DNA of 6,482 bases from JAAZMA01 sp036720245 (GTDB lineage Bacteria > Bacillota > Clostridia > Tissierellales > Tepidimicrobiaceae): assembly GCA_036720245.1 (NCBI GenBank), contig DAIMNI010000090.1, forward strand, positions 1-6,482. Direction: 5' to 3'. Within the stretch, counting starts at the first letter, position 1. Each line of letters begins with the position of its first letter. The notes beneath the pieces were generated by a model. It had not been told where the DNA came from. It searched no databases and saw nothing but the letters and a program-made list of their open reading frames with translations. The translations under genes were made by a program, and so were the position numbers. Positions 1 to 6,387 of this stretch are shown here, in pieces.

Positions 1-2
1 TA

Positions 3-42
3 AATATGTTTAGAACCCTAAAAAAGTAGTTCTAAACATATT
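3..42. repeat. Perfect 14-bp inverted repeat upstream of asnS
   Basis: Bases 3-16 (AATATGTTTAGAAC) are the exact reverse complement of bases 29-42, with a 12-base spacer at 17-28. In RNA this would be a 14-bp A/U-rich stem ending four bases before the asnS ribosome site. It is not a classical terminator, because the bases after it (ATACGAGG) contain no T-run. It could be an mRNA 5' stem-loop, a DNA operator, or the remnant of a small palindromic repeat. What lies upstream is outside the window, so the role is unassigned. The symmetry itself is certain. Confidence 0.8.
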
Positions 43-61
43 ATACGAGGAGATAATATAT

Positions 62-1450
62 ATGAAAATTAATATTAGGGAAATATTTAAAGAAACAGAA
101 AGATATTTAAATCAAGAAGTAGAAGTTGAAGGATGGGTTAGAACCTTAAGAGCATCTAAAAATTTTGGTTTTATAGAATTAAATGATGGAACTTTTTTTA
201 CTAATTTACAAATAGTATTTAGTGATGAGATGGAAAACTTTAAAGAAATAGAAAAACTTCCTATTAGTTCAGCTATTGTAGTGAAGGGAAACTTGGTGGA
301 AACAGAAGGTACAAAACAACCCTTTGAAATCCATGCTAAAGAAATAATATTAGAGGGTTATTCAGAAAAAGATTATCCATTACAAAAGAAAAGACATACC
401 TTTGAATATTTAAGAACCATTGCTCATCTAAGGCCAAGAAGCAATACCTTTAATGCAGTATTTAGAGTAAGATCCCTTACAAGCTATGCAATACACAAGT
501 TTTTCCAAGAAAGAGATTTTGTCTATGTTCACACTCCCATTATAACTGGTAGTGATGCAGAAGGTGCTGGGGAAATGTTTAATGTAAACAATTTTGATTT
601 AAAAAACATTCCTTTAACAGATAATGGGGAAATAGATTATACCAAAGACTTCTTTGGCAAAGAAACAAATTTAACAGTATCAGGTCAATTAGAAGCAGAA
701 GCCTATGCCTTAGCCTTTAAAAATGTTTATACCTTTGGACCTACTTTTAGAGCAGAAAATTCAAATACTGGAAGACATGCAGCAGAGTTTTGGATGGTAG
801 AACCAGAAATAGCTTTTGCAGATTTACAAGACGATATGGATTTGGCAGAAGATATGATGAAATATGTCATTAAATATGTAATGGAAAATGCAAAAGAAGA
901 AATGGAGTTTTTCAATTCCTTTATTGATAAAGGTTTAATTGCGAGATTAGAAAATATAGTTAATTCAGAATTTGGATGTATTACCTATACTGAGGCTATA
1001 GATATATTAAAAAAATCAAAAGAGGAATTTCAGTATCCAGTAGAATGGGGTATGGATTTACAAACAGAACATGAAAGATATATTTCAGAAAAGATATTTA
1101 AAAGGCCAGTATTTGTAACAGATTATCCAAAAGAGATTAAAGCCTTTTATATGAGATTAAATGAAGATGGAAAAACTGTGGCAGCCATGGATATGTTAGT
1201 TCCAGGAATAGGGGAATTAATAGGTGGTAGCCAAAGGGAAGAAAGATTAGATGTATTAGAAAGGCGAATTGAAGAAATGGGAATGAATAAAGAGGATTAT
1301 TGGTGGTATTTAGAACTTAGAAAATATGGTGGAACTAAACATGCAGGTTTCGGCCTAGGTTTTGAAAGAGCCATTATGTATTTAACCGGCATGACAAACA
1401 TTAGAGATGTAATACCATTCCCTAGAACAGTAAAATCTGCAGAATTTTAA
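62..1450 (+). CDS. asnS: Asparaginyl-tRNA synthetase (asparagine--tRNA ligase)
   Basis: This cytoplasmic class IIb synthetase activates asparagine with ATP and charges tRNA-Asn. The 462-residue product is the usual full length for bacterial AsnRS. An N-terminal OB-fold anticodon-binding domain spans about residues 17-100 (VEVEGWVRTLRASKNFGFIEL). The class II catalytic core follows: motif 1 around 147-161 with Pro159; motif 2 with FRAE at 229-232 and Arg238-His239; motif 3 GLGFER at 431-436, followed by a typical IPFPR tail. The ATG at 62 is preceded by GAGGAG (47-52) with a nine-base gap, and the protein opens in the way normal for the family. No terminator is recognisable directly after the stop; a palindromic repeat array begins at once. 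Any promoter or leader lies before the window. The identification is secure; AspRS is excluded by the AsnRS-like overall length and the motif 2 and 3 context. Confidence 0.97.
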   Translation: MKINIREIFKETERYLNQEVEVEGWVRTLRASKNFGFIELNDGTFFTNLQIVFSDEMENFKEIEKLPISSAIVVKGNLVETEGTKQPFEIHAKEIILEGYSEKDYPLQKKRHTFEYLRTIAHLRPRSNTFNAVFRVRSLTSYAIHKFFQERDFVYVHTPIITGSDAEGAGEMFNVNNFDLKNIPLTDNGEIDYTKDFFGKETNLTVSGQLEAEAYALAFKNVYTFGPTFRAENSNTGRHAAEFWMVEPEIAFADLQDDMDLAEDMMKYVIKYVMENAKEEMEFFNSFIDKGLIARLENIVNSEFGCITYTEAIDILKKSKEEFQYPVEWGMDLQTEHERYISEKIFKRPVFVTDYPKEIKAFYMRLNEDGKTVAAMDMLVPGIGELIGGSQREERLDVLERRIEEMGMNKEDYWWYLELRKYGGTKHAGFGLGFERAIMYLTGMTNIRDVIPFPRTVKSAEF

Positions 1451-1549
1451 TCAAATAAAAGGGACAGTCCCTAACGTTTGAAATCAAATAAAGGGGACAG
1501 TCCCCAGCGTTTGAAATCAAATAAAAGGGACAGATCTTAAATTTTTAAA
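1451..1549. repeat. Three tandem 33-bp palindromic (REP-like) units
   Basis: Units lie at 1451-1483, 1484-1516 and 1517-1549 with no gaps. Units 1 and 2 match at 30 of 33 positions; unit 3 matches unit 1 at 27 of 33, with its changes in the right half. Each of the first two is symmetric about its 16th base. The core is AGGGACAGTCCCT in unit 1 (1460-1472) and GGGGACAGTCCCC in unit 2 (1493-1505). An outer TCAAA/TTTGA pair sits at unit positions 1-5 and 27-31, separated from the core by a small symmetric internal loop. The array starts at the base after the asnS stop and ends 9 bases before the leuS -35 box. GGGAC-GTCCC palindromes of this sort resemble repeats mobilised by REP-associated IS200/IS605-like (Y1) transposases in Firmicutes. 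That link is inference, as no transposase gene is in the window. Confidence 0.85.
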
Positions 1550-1558
1550 AAATAGTTC

Positions 1559-1587
1559 TTGAAACCTTTTAGAATATTTGTTATAAT
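1559..1587 (+). promoter_or_regulatory. Sigma-A-type promoter of the leuS leader
   Basis: A -35 box TTGAAA (1559-1564) and a perfect -10 box TATAAT (1582-1587) are separated by exactly 17 bases. Transcription should begin near 1594, a little before the first conserved T-box bases (about 1611). This separates leuS transcription from asnS. The call rests on consensus match and on its position directly ahead of a riboregulatory leader. Confidence 0.85.
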
Positions 1588-1607
1588 GTATTTCAAATTC
1601 ATATTTA

Positions 1608-1826
1608 CTATGAAAGGAAGTAGTAGGTCATATATTAATTTTAGAGAGCTGTTATATGGTGAAAAACAGTATTAATTAAGACTGAACTCGTCCTAGAGTT
1701 ATTGTGGTGAAATTATTAGCCACAAACGCCTAAGCTTCGTTACAGCTTTTGAGTGGATAGCAATGCTATCAATTAGAGTGGTACCGCGGATAAACTCTCG
1801 TCTCTATTTTGACGGGGGTTTTTTTA
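1608..1826 (+). promoter_or_regulatory. T-box leader, leucine-specific, controlling leuS
   Basis: This is a tRNA-sensing leader that lets leuS be transcribed when tRNA-Leu is uncharged. Stem I spans about 1624-1695. Its base is TAGG/CCTA, and it contains AGAGAG (1643-1648) and a distal hairpin CTGTT/AACAG (1649-1669) carrying GGTGAAA. The specifier is read as CTC at 1687-1689 in GAACTCG, a leucine codon that agrees with the gene downstream. A 6-bp hairpin at 1702-1725 (stem II) and another at 1732-1748 follow. Stem III is GATAGC/GCTATC at 1756-1770. The T-box consensus AGAGTGGTACCGCGG is at 1775-1789; its TGGT bulge would pair with the NCCA end of a tRNA whose discriminator is A, as in tRNA-Leu. 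AGAG (1775-1778) can pair with CTCT (1795-1798) to form the antiterminator, which competes with the terminator. Stem boundaries were drawn by eye. Confidence 0.95.
1795..1825 (+). terminator. T-box intrinsic terminator
   Basis: CTCTCGTC (1795-1802) pairs with GACGGGGG (1811-1818), including two G-U pairs, around an eight-base loop, and is followed by seven T (1819-1825). Its left arm is the same CTCT needed by the antiterminator, so the two folds exclude each other. Charged tRNA-Leu should favour this fold and stop transcription before leuS. Confidence 0.9.
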
Positions 1827-1851
1827 TATTCAAATTTAAGGAGGGCGAAAA

Positions 1852-4263
1852 ATGATAGAATACAATCCAAAATTAATTGAAAAAAAATGGCAAGATATTT
1901 GGGATGAAAAAGAAGTATTTAAAACAAGTACTGATAAATCAAGACCAAAATTTTATGCATTGATAGAATTTCCCTATCCTTCAGGGCAAGGGCTTCATGT
2001 AGGCCATCCTAGACCTTATACGGCTTTAGATATTGTTTCTAGAAAGAGAAGATTAGAAGGATATAATGTATTATTTCCTATGGGTTGGGATGCCTTTGGA
2101 CTTCCAACGGAAAATTTTGCAATTCAACATAAGATTCACCCAAAGGAAGTTACAGAAAAAAATGTAGCAATGTTTAAAAGACAATTAAAATCCATAGGAT
2201 TTTCCTTTGACTGGTCTAAAGAGATTAATACCACTGATCCTAATTACTATAAATGGACTCAATGGATATTTATTAAGATGTTTGAGAAAGGCTTAGCATA
2301 TAAATATGAAATGCCTATTAATTGGTGCCCGTCTTGTAAAATAGGCTTAGCCAATGAAGAAGTAGTAGCTGGTTGCTGTGAAAGATGCGGTGGCGAAGTA
2401 ATTAGAAAAACTAAAAATCAATGGATGTTAAAAATTACAGAATATGCAGATAGATTAATAGATGATTTAGATACAGTAGACTATATAGATAGAATAAAAA
2501 TCCAACAAACTAATTGGATAGGCCGTTCCCATGGAATGGAAGTAGAATTTAGAATATCAGGTAAAAAAGATTCTTTAAGGGTATTCACCACAAGACCAGA
2601 TACATTATATGGCGCCACCTATATGGTAATAGCTGCGGAACATCCATTAATTGAAAAATATATTGAGGATATTGAAAATATTGAGGAAATAAGAGATTAT
2701 CAAGAATTTACTTCTAAGAAATCTGATTTTGAAAGAACAGAGCTTTCAAAAGAGAAAACAGGTGTAGAAATTAAAGGAATAAGGGCAATAAATCCTGTAA
2801 CACAAAAGGAAATTCCTATTTGGATTTCTGATTATGTTTTAATGGGCTATGGAACAGGCGCTATAATGGCAGTACCAGCTCATGATGGCAGGGACTGGGA
2901 ATTTGCTAAGAAGTTTAATCTTCCCATAGTAGAGGTTGTAAAAGGTGGGGATGTAGAAAATGAAGCCTATACAGATACAGAATCTGGAATATTAGTAAAT
3001 TCCGAATTAATAAATGGCCTAGAGGTAAAAGAGGCACAAGAAAAAATAAGTAAATGGCTTGAAGAAAATGGCTTAGGTGTAAAGAAGACTAATTTTAAAT
3101 TAAGGGACTGGATATTTTCTCGTCAAAGATACTGGGGAGAACCTATACCACTAATTTATTGTGAAGACTGTGGTTGGGTACCAGTACCAGAAGAGGATTT
3201 GCCAGTAATGTTACCAGAGGTGGAAAACTATGAACCAACTGATACAGGAGAATCTCCACTAGCCAATATGTATGATTGGGTAAATATTACTTGCCCTAAA
3301 TGCGGTAAAGCTGCTAAAAGGGAAACGGATACTATGCCTCAATGGGCAGGTTCATCTTGGTATTTCCTAAGATATATAGATCCCCACAATGATAAGGAGA
3401 TTGCATCTAAAGAAGAATTAGATTATTGGATGCCCGTAGACTGGTATAATGGAGGAATGGAGCATACTACATTACATTTACTATATTCTAGATTTTGGCA
3501 TAAATTTTTATACGATATAGGAGTGGTATCAACTCCAGAACCTTATAGTAAAAGAACTGCCCATGGTATGATACTTGGGGAAAATAATGAAAAAATGTCT
3601 AAATCTAGAGGAAATGTAGTTAATCCTGATGAAATAGTAGATGAATATGGTGCAGATACTTTAAGAACCTATGAAATGTTTATAGGGGATTTTGAAAAGT
3701 CTGTACCTTGGTCTGAAAATGGGTTAAAAGGTTGTAGAAGATATCTAGAAAGAGTATGGAGATTACAAGATATTGTAGTAGATGGAGAAGAGTATACTAA
3801 AGAATTAGAAACTAGTATTCATAAAACCATAAAAAAAGTTACAGAGGATTATGAAACTTTAAAGTTTAATACAGGAATTGCAGCCTTGATGACTTTATCA
3901 AATGAATTTAATGATTTTGGGAAAATTACCAAAAAGGATATAGCTACTTATTTAATTCTTTTAAACCCAGTAGCACCTCATATTACTGAAGAATTGTGGG
4001 AAATACTTGGATTAGGTGGTATGCTAAATAGGCAAGAGTGGCCAAAATATGATGAAGAAAAAACTGTAGATGATGTAATTGAGATGCCGGTACAAGTAAA
4101 TGGAAAAGTTAGAGGTAAAATCATAATAGCTACTGATAGTACCGAAGATATGGCTAGAGAAAAGGCAAGAGAAGATAAAGACATAATGAAATATTTAGAA
4201 GGAAAGAATATAGTAAAAGAAATATTCATACCAGGGAAAATTTATAATATTGTTGTAAAATAA
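1852..4263 (+). CDS. leuS: Leucyl-tRNA synthetase (leucine--tRNA ligase)
   Basis: This class Ia synthetase charges tRNA-Leu and hydrolyses mischarged products. Its 803 residues match Bacillus-type LeuRS. The HIGH-type motif is HVGH at 49-52, within YPSGQGLHVGHP. A zinc site uses Cys159, 162, 176 and 179. The inserted CP1 editing domain spans about 225-400, with the threonine-rich TTRPDT at 246-251 and GTGAIMAVPAHDGRD at 334-348, whose aspartates belong to the editing pocket in this family, so proofreading should be intact. The core resumes with SRQRYWGEP (423-431). A second Cys set (437, 440, 481, 484) suggests another zinc knuckle. KMSKS is at 581-585. A helical anticodon-binding domain and a short C-terminal domain (about 741-803) finish the protein. 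AAGGAGGG (1838-1845) lies six bases before the ATG. Expression is governed by the leucine T-box directly upstream, and a strong terminator follows. Confidence 0.98.
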   Translation: MIEYNPKLIEKKWQDIWDEKEVFKTSTDKSRPKFYALIEFPYPSGQGLHVGHPRPYTALDIVSRKRRLEGYNVLFPMGWDAFGLPTENFAIQHKIHPKEVTEKNVAMFKRQLKSIGFSFDWSKEINTTDPNYYKWTQWIFIKMFEKGLAYKYEMPINWCPSCKIGLANEEVVAGCCERCGGEVIRKTKNQWMLKITEYADRLIDDLDTVDYIDRIKIQQTNWIGRSHGMEVEFRISGKKDSLRVFTTRPDTLYGATYMVIAAEHPLIEKYIEDIENIEEIRDYQEFTSKKSDFERTELSKEKTGVEIKGIRAINPVTQKEIPIWISDYVLMGYGTGAIMAVPAHDGRDWEFAKKFNLPIVEVVKGGDVENEAYTDTESGILVNSELINGLEVKEAQEKISKWLEENGLGVKKTNFKLRDWIFSRQRYWGEPIPLIYCEDCGWVPVPEEDLPVMLPEVENYEPTDTGESPLANMYDWVNITCPKCGKAAKRETDTMPQWAGSSWYFLRYIDPHNDKEIASKEELDYWMPVDWYNGGMEHTTLHLLYSRFWHKFLYDIGVVSTPEPYSKRTAHGMILGENNEKMSKSRGNVVNPDEIVDEYGADTLRTYEMFIGDFEKSVPWSENGLKGCRRYLERVWRLQDIVVDGEEYTKELETSIHKTIKKVTEDYETLKFNTGIAALMTLSNEFNDFGKITKKDIATYLILLNPVAPHITEELWEILGLGGMLNRQEWPKYDEEKTVDDVIEMPVQVNGKVRGKIIIATDSTEDMAREKAREDKDIMKYLEGKNIVKEIFIPGKIYNIVVK

Positions 4264-4282
4264 ATAAAAATATGAAATAATA

Positions 4283-4322
4283 ATCCTGTTACATGGATAT
4301 TCATGTAATAGGATATTTTTTT
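4283..4322 (+). terminator. Intrinsic terminator after leuS
   Basis: A 13-bp stem pairs 4283-4295 (ATCCTGTTACATG) with 4302-4314 (CATGTAATAGGAT), with one G-T wobble and a six-base loop. It is followed by A and seven T (4316-4322). It begins 19 bases after the leuS stop and ends only 15 bases before the next start codon, so it either closes the leuS unit or partly limits readthrough into the next gene. Confidence 0.92.
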
Positions 4323-4324
4323 AT

Positions 4325-4332
4325 AAAGGAGG
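4325..4332 (+). promoter_or_regulatory. Ribosome binding site fixing the DegV-family gene start
   Basis: AAAGGAGG lies five bases before the ATG at 4338. It favours that start over an in-frame ATG at 4293, which sits inside the left arm of the terminator stem, has no ribosome site, and would add 15 residues foreign to the family. The site directly follows the terminator T-run. Confidence 0.9.
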
Positions 4333-4337
4333 CCAAT

Positions 4338-5165
4338 ATGAAAAAAAGAAAAATCATTACAGACAGCACTAGCTATATAAATAAGGAATATGCAGAGGAA
4401 AATAATATTACTATAATTCCTTTAAGCTATTATTTCGGGGAGGAAATGGCGAAAGAGGGATTTCCAGGAGAGTTTGAAAGTTTTTTTTACAAACTAGAAA
4501 ATAGTAATCTATTTCCAACTACATCTCAACCTTCTACAGGAGATTTTTTAGATGAGTTTAAAAAGGCTTTTGAGGAAGGTTATGAGGAAATAATAGCCAT
4601 TCTTTTATCTTCTAAATTAAGTGGCACCTATAATAGTGCAAATTTAGCCAAGGATATTTTAGGAGATGAAAGGATTTCTATTGTGGATTCGGAGCAGGCT
4701 GCATCTAATTTAAGATTTTTAGTAGAAGATGCTATAAATATGAGTAAAAATGATAAGACTATGGAGGAGATAGTAGAGCATTTAGAAAATAAAAAAAGAC
4801 AAATGTATGCATATTTAACAGTAGATACATTAGAATATCTAAAAAGAGGAGGAAGGCTCTCTAGTTTACAATCTGCAATAGGCTCAGTATTAAATGTTAA
4901 GCCAATTATTCAGTTGAAAGATGGAGTTCTAGATTCTTTAGAAAAAGTTAGGGGAAAAAATAAAGCTTTAAATGCAATAGAGAATAAAGTATTTGAAAAT
5001 GTAGAAAAAATTAGTATCTGCCATATTTTAGATTTAGATGAGGCAAAAAAATTAAAAGTTAATTTAGAAAAAAAATTCCCCAATGCAAGTATTACAATTG
5101 ACGAATTAGGACCTATAATAGGCTGCCATTTAGGACCTGGCGGAATAGGAATATGTTTTTATTAG
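4338..5165 (+). CDS. DegV family (FakB-like) fatty-acid-binding protein
   Basis: The 275-residue product has the normal DegV length and all family signatures. It opens with IITDSTSYI (6-14, the DST motif). Then come TTSQPSTGDF (61-70), LSSKLSGTYNSA (90-101), VDSEQAA (116-122), TLEYLKRGGRLS (164-175) and the C-terminal GPIIGCHLGPGGIG (258-271). Members characterised as FakB bind one fatty acid and present its carboxyl group to the kinase FakA for phosphorylation, feeding phospholipid synthesis; the Thr of TSQPS, the Ser of LSGTY and the His of HLGPG belong to that pocket in the family. No fakA is nearby, so the partner would be encoded elsewhere, and which lipid is bound cannot be told from sequence. 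There is no signal peptide or membrane segment, so it should be cytosolic. The ATG at 4338 is chosen from its ribosome site. Its promoter is unclear: it follows the leuS terminator almost at once. Confidence 0.93.
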   Translation: MKKRKIITDSTSYINKEYAEENNITIIPLSYYFGEEMAKEGFPGEFESFFYKLENSNLFPTTSQPSTGDFLDEFKKAFEEGYEEIIAILLSSKLSGTYNSANLAKDILGDERISIVDSEQAASNLRFLVEDAINMSKNDKTMEEIVEHLENKKRQMYAYLTVDTLEYLKRGGRLSSLQSAIGSVLNVKPIIQLKDGVLDSLEKVRGKNKALNAIENKVFENVEKISICHILDLDEAKKLKVNLEKKFPNASITIDELGPIIGCHLGPGGIGICFY

Positions 5166-5188
5166 ACTCTATTATTATATAGAAAATA

Positions 5189-5197
5189 TGATATAAT
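5189..5197 (+). promoter_or_regulatory. Extended -10 promoter for the threonine dehydrogenase gene
   Basis: TGATATAAT (5189-5197) is a perfect extended -10 element (TG, one base, TATAAT). No good -35 box lies 17 bases upstream, which extended -10 promoters can tolerate. Transcription would start near 5204, giving a leader of roughly 38 bases before the ATG at 5242. Since no terminator is visible after the DegV-family gene, readthrough from it is also possible. Confidence 0.65.
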
Positions 5198-5241
5198 TAT
5201 AACGATGTATTTAATTCAAAATAATTGCGGAGGTGCTTTAG

Positions 5242-6198
5242 ATGAAAAAAATCTTGGTAACAGGGGCATTGGGGCAGATTGGTTCAGAACTTACTATGGG
5301 TTTAAGGAAAATATATGGAAATGAAAATGTAATAGCAAGTAGTAGAAGAGTAAAAGAAGGCCATGATGCTTTAATGGAATCAGGAACTTTCGAAATATTA
5401 GATATTACAGATGGGGAAAAAGTAGCTGAAATTGTAAAAAAACATAATGTAAATACAATTATCAATTTAGCTGCAATACTTTCTGCAGTAGGAGAACAAA
5501 ATCCTAATGCTGCTTGGAATATAAATATGAATGGGCTATACAATATTTTGGAAGTAGCAAGGCAAGAAAACTGTGCTGTATTTACCCCATCTTCTATAGC
5601 AGCCTTTGGTCCATCTACTCCAAAGGATAATACTCCTCAGGATACTATTCAAAGGCCAAATACTATGTATGGAGTAACAAAAGTATCTGGAGAAATATTA
5701 TGTGATTATTATTATCATAAATTTGGTGTAGATACTAGAGGAGTACGTTTTCCAGGGCTAATATCTTATGAAACCCTACCAGGCGGGGGAACTACCGATT
5801 ATGCAGTTCATATTTATTATGACGCATTAAAAAATAAAAAATATACATCTTTCATAGCAGAGGGAACTAAAATGGATATGATGTATATGCCAGATGCATT
5901 AAATGCCATAACTCAATTATTAGAGGCAGATTCATCAAAATTAATCCATAGAAATGCATTTAATGTTACAGCTATGAGCTTTGAACCAGAAGAAATAGCT
6001 GCATCTATTAAGAAGCTTATTCCAGAATTTGAATTAGATTATGATGTGGACCCAGTGCGACAAGCTATAGCTGATTCTTGGCCAAATTCATTAGACGATT
6101 CAGCAGCTAGAGAAGAATGGGGCTGGAAGCCAGAATACGATTTAGACAAAATGACAAAAGATATGTTAGAAAAACTAAAAATTAAATTAGGATTATAA
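5242..6198 (+). CDS. tdh: NAD-dependent L-threonine 3-dehydrogenase, epimerase-like (extended SDR) type
   Basis: The enzyme is predicted to oxidise L-threonine with NAD+ to 2-amino-3-ketobutyrate, which 2-amino-3-ketobutyrate CoA ligase (Kbl) splits to glycine and acetyl-CoA, or which decays to aminoacetone. The 318 residues begin with a Rossmann dinucleotide motif (TGALGQIGSE, Gly8, 11, 14). The extended-SDR triad is Ser118 (in PSSIAAFG), Tyr143 and Lys147 (YGVTK); the Ser-to-Tyr spacing of 25 equals that of GalE. Signatures that set this group apart from sugar epimerases are GVRFPGLIS (167-175), PGGGTTDYA (180-188), KMDMMYMPDA (210-219) and SWPNSLDDSAAREEWGW (279-295). It is unrelated to the zinc-dependent Tdh of E. 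coli. GGAGGTG (5229-5235) sits six bases before the ATG. No kbl gene adjoins it in the window. A generic NAD-dependent epimerase is the less likely alternative. Confidence 0.88.
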   Translation: MKKILVTGALGQIGSELTMGLRKIYGNENVIASSRRVKEGHDALMESGTFEILDITDGEKVAEIVKKHNVNTIINLAAILSAVGEQNPNAAWNINMNGLYNILEVARQENCAVFTPSSIAAFGPSTPKDNTPQDTIQRPNTMYGVTKVSGEILCDYYYHKFGVDTRGVRFPGLISYETLPGGGTTDYAVHIYYDALKNKKYTSFIAEGTKMDMMYMPDALNAITQLLEADSSKLIHRNAFNVTAMSFEPEEIAASIKKLIPEFELDYDVDPVRQAIADSWPNSLDDSAAREEWGWKPEYDLDKMTKDMLEKLKIKLGL

Positions 6199-6240
6199 TA
6201 AATTCAAAAAGCTAGGAGAAATCCTAGCTTTTTGAATTTA
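6199..6240. terminator. Bidirectional intrinsic terminator, perfect 19-bp inverted repeat
   Basis: Bases 6199-6217 are the exact reverse complement of 6222-6240, closed by a GAAA tetraloop. The G/C-containing core GCTAGGA/TCCTAGC (6211-6217 and 6222-6228) is flanked by five A on the left and five T on the right, so a U-run follows the hairpin on both strands. It overlaps the last bases around the tdh stop and should end tdh transcription and also block anything entering from the other side. Confidence 0.93.
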
Positions 6241-6322
6241 AGCACTAATTTTATGCTTTTGTAACCTTTTATCCTAAATAAAATATATTTATATTAGACT
6301 AGGAAAAATCCTAGAGTTTAAT
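6241..6322. other. Non-coding spacer with a second copy of the hairpin core
   Basis: No open reading frame with a ribosome site is visible here. The one recognisable structure is CTAGGAAAAATCCTAG at 6299-6314, a 6-bp stem with an AAAA loop. It differs by one base from the core of the preceding terminator (6212-6227). It lacks a clean T-run afterwards (AGTTTAATTT), so terminator function is doubtful. Confidence 0.6.
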
Positions 6323-6351
6323 TTGGAATATATGAAGCCCCCTGCTATAAA
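6323..6351 (+). promoter_or_regulatory. Predicted promoter of the nucleotidylyltransferase gene
   Basis: TTGGAA (6323-6328) and TATAAA (6346-6351) are 17 bases apart, and the -10 box is extended by TGC (6343-6345). Transcription would start near 6358 and give a leader of about 30 bases. The placement just after a strong terminator supports a new transcription unit starting here. Confidence 0.7.
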
Positions 6352-6374
6352 TATTAAATATAAAAAGTTTATAT

Positions 6375-6380
6375 AGGAGG
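6375..6380 (+). promoter_or_regulatory. Ribosome binding site for the TTG-started gene
   Basis: AGGAGG lies seven bases before the TTG at 6388. It decides the start: the encoded N-terminus begins MKGIILCAGKG as expected for the family, and no ATG or GTG in that frame offers an alternative. Confidence 0.85.
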
Positions 6381-6387
6381 TATTAAA

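Noticed and set aside
727..915. 62-codon open frame on the - strand inside asnS
   Set aside because: It lies wholly opposite a conserved part of the synthetase, has no family resemblance, and reflects codon bias of the + strand gene.
1451..1549. Three direct repeats considered as a short CRISPR array
   Set aside because: The units abut with no spacers between them, are internally palindromic, and no cas genes are near.
3978..4229. 83-codon open frame on the - strand inside leuS
   Set aside because: Serine- and phenylalanine-rich shadow of the A-rich coding strand; no ribosome site or recognisable motif.
4243..4248. TATAAT within the last codons of leuS
   Set aside because: No -35 box or TG extension at the proper distance; the sequence encodes the conserved C-terminus.
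4253..4281. Possible promoter TTGTAA-17-AATAAT at the leuS end
   Set aside because: Both boxes are imperfect in an A/T-rich stretch where such matches are expected by chance, and the start would fall inside the terminator stem; kept only as a possibility in the findings.
4293..4337. Upstream in-frame ATG that would lengthen the DegV-family protein by 15 residues
   Set aside because: It lies in the terminator stem, lacks a ribosome site, and the later ATG has AAAGGAGG at ideal distance and a normal family N-terminus.
5238..5543. 101-codon open frame on the - strand inside tdh
   Set aside because: It is antisense to the conserved Rossmann domain of tdh and shows no independent signals.
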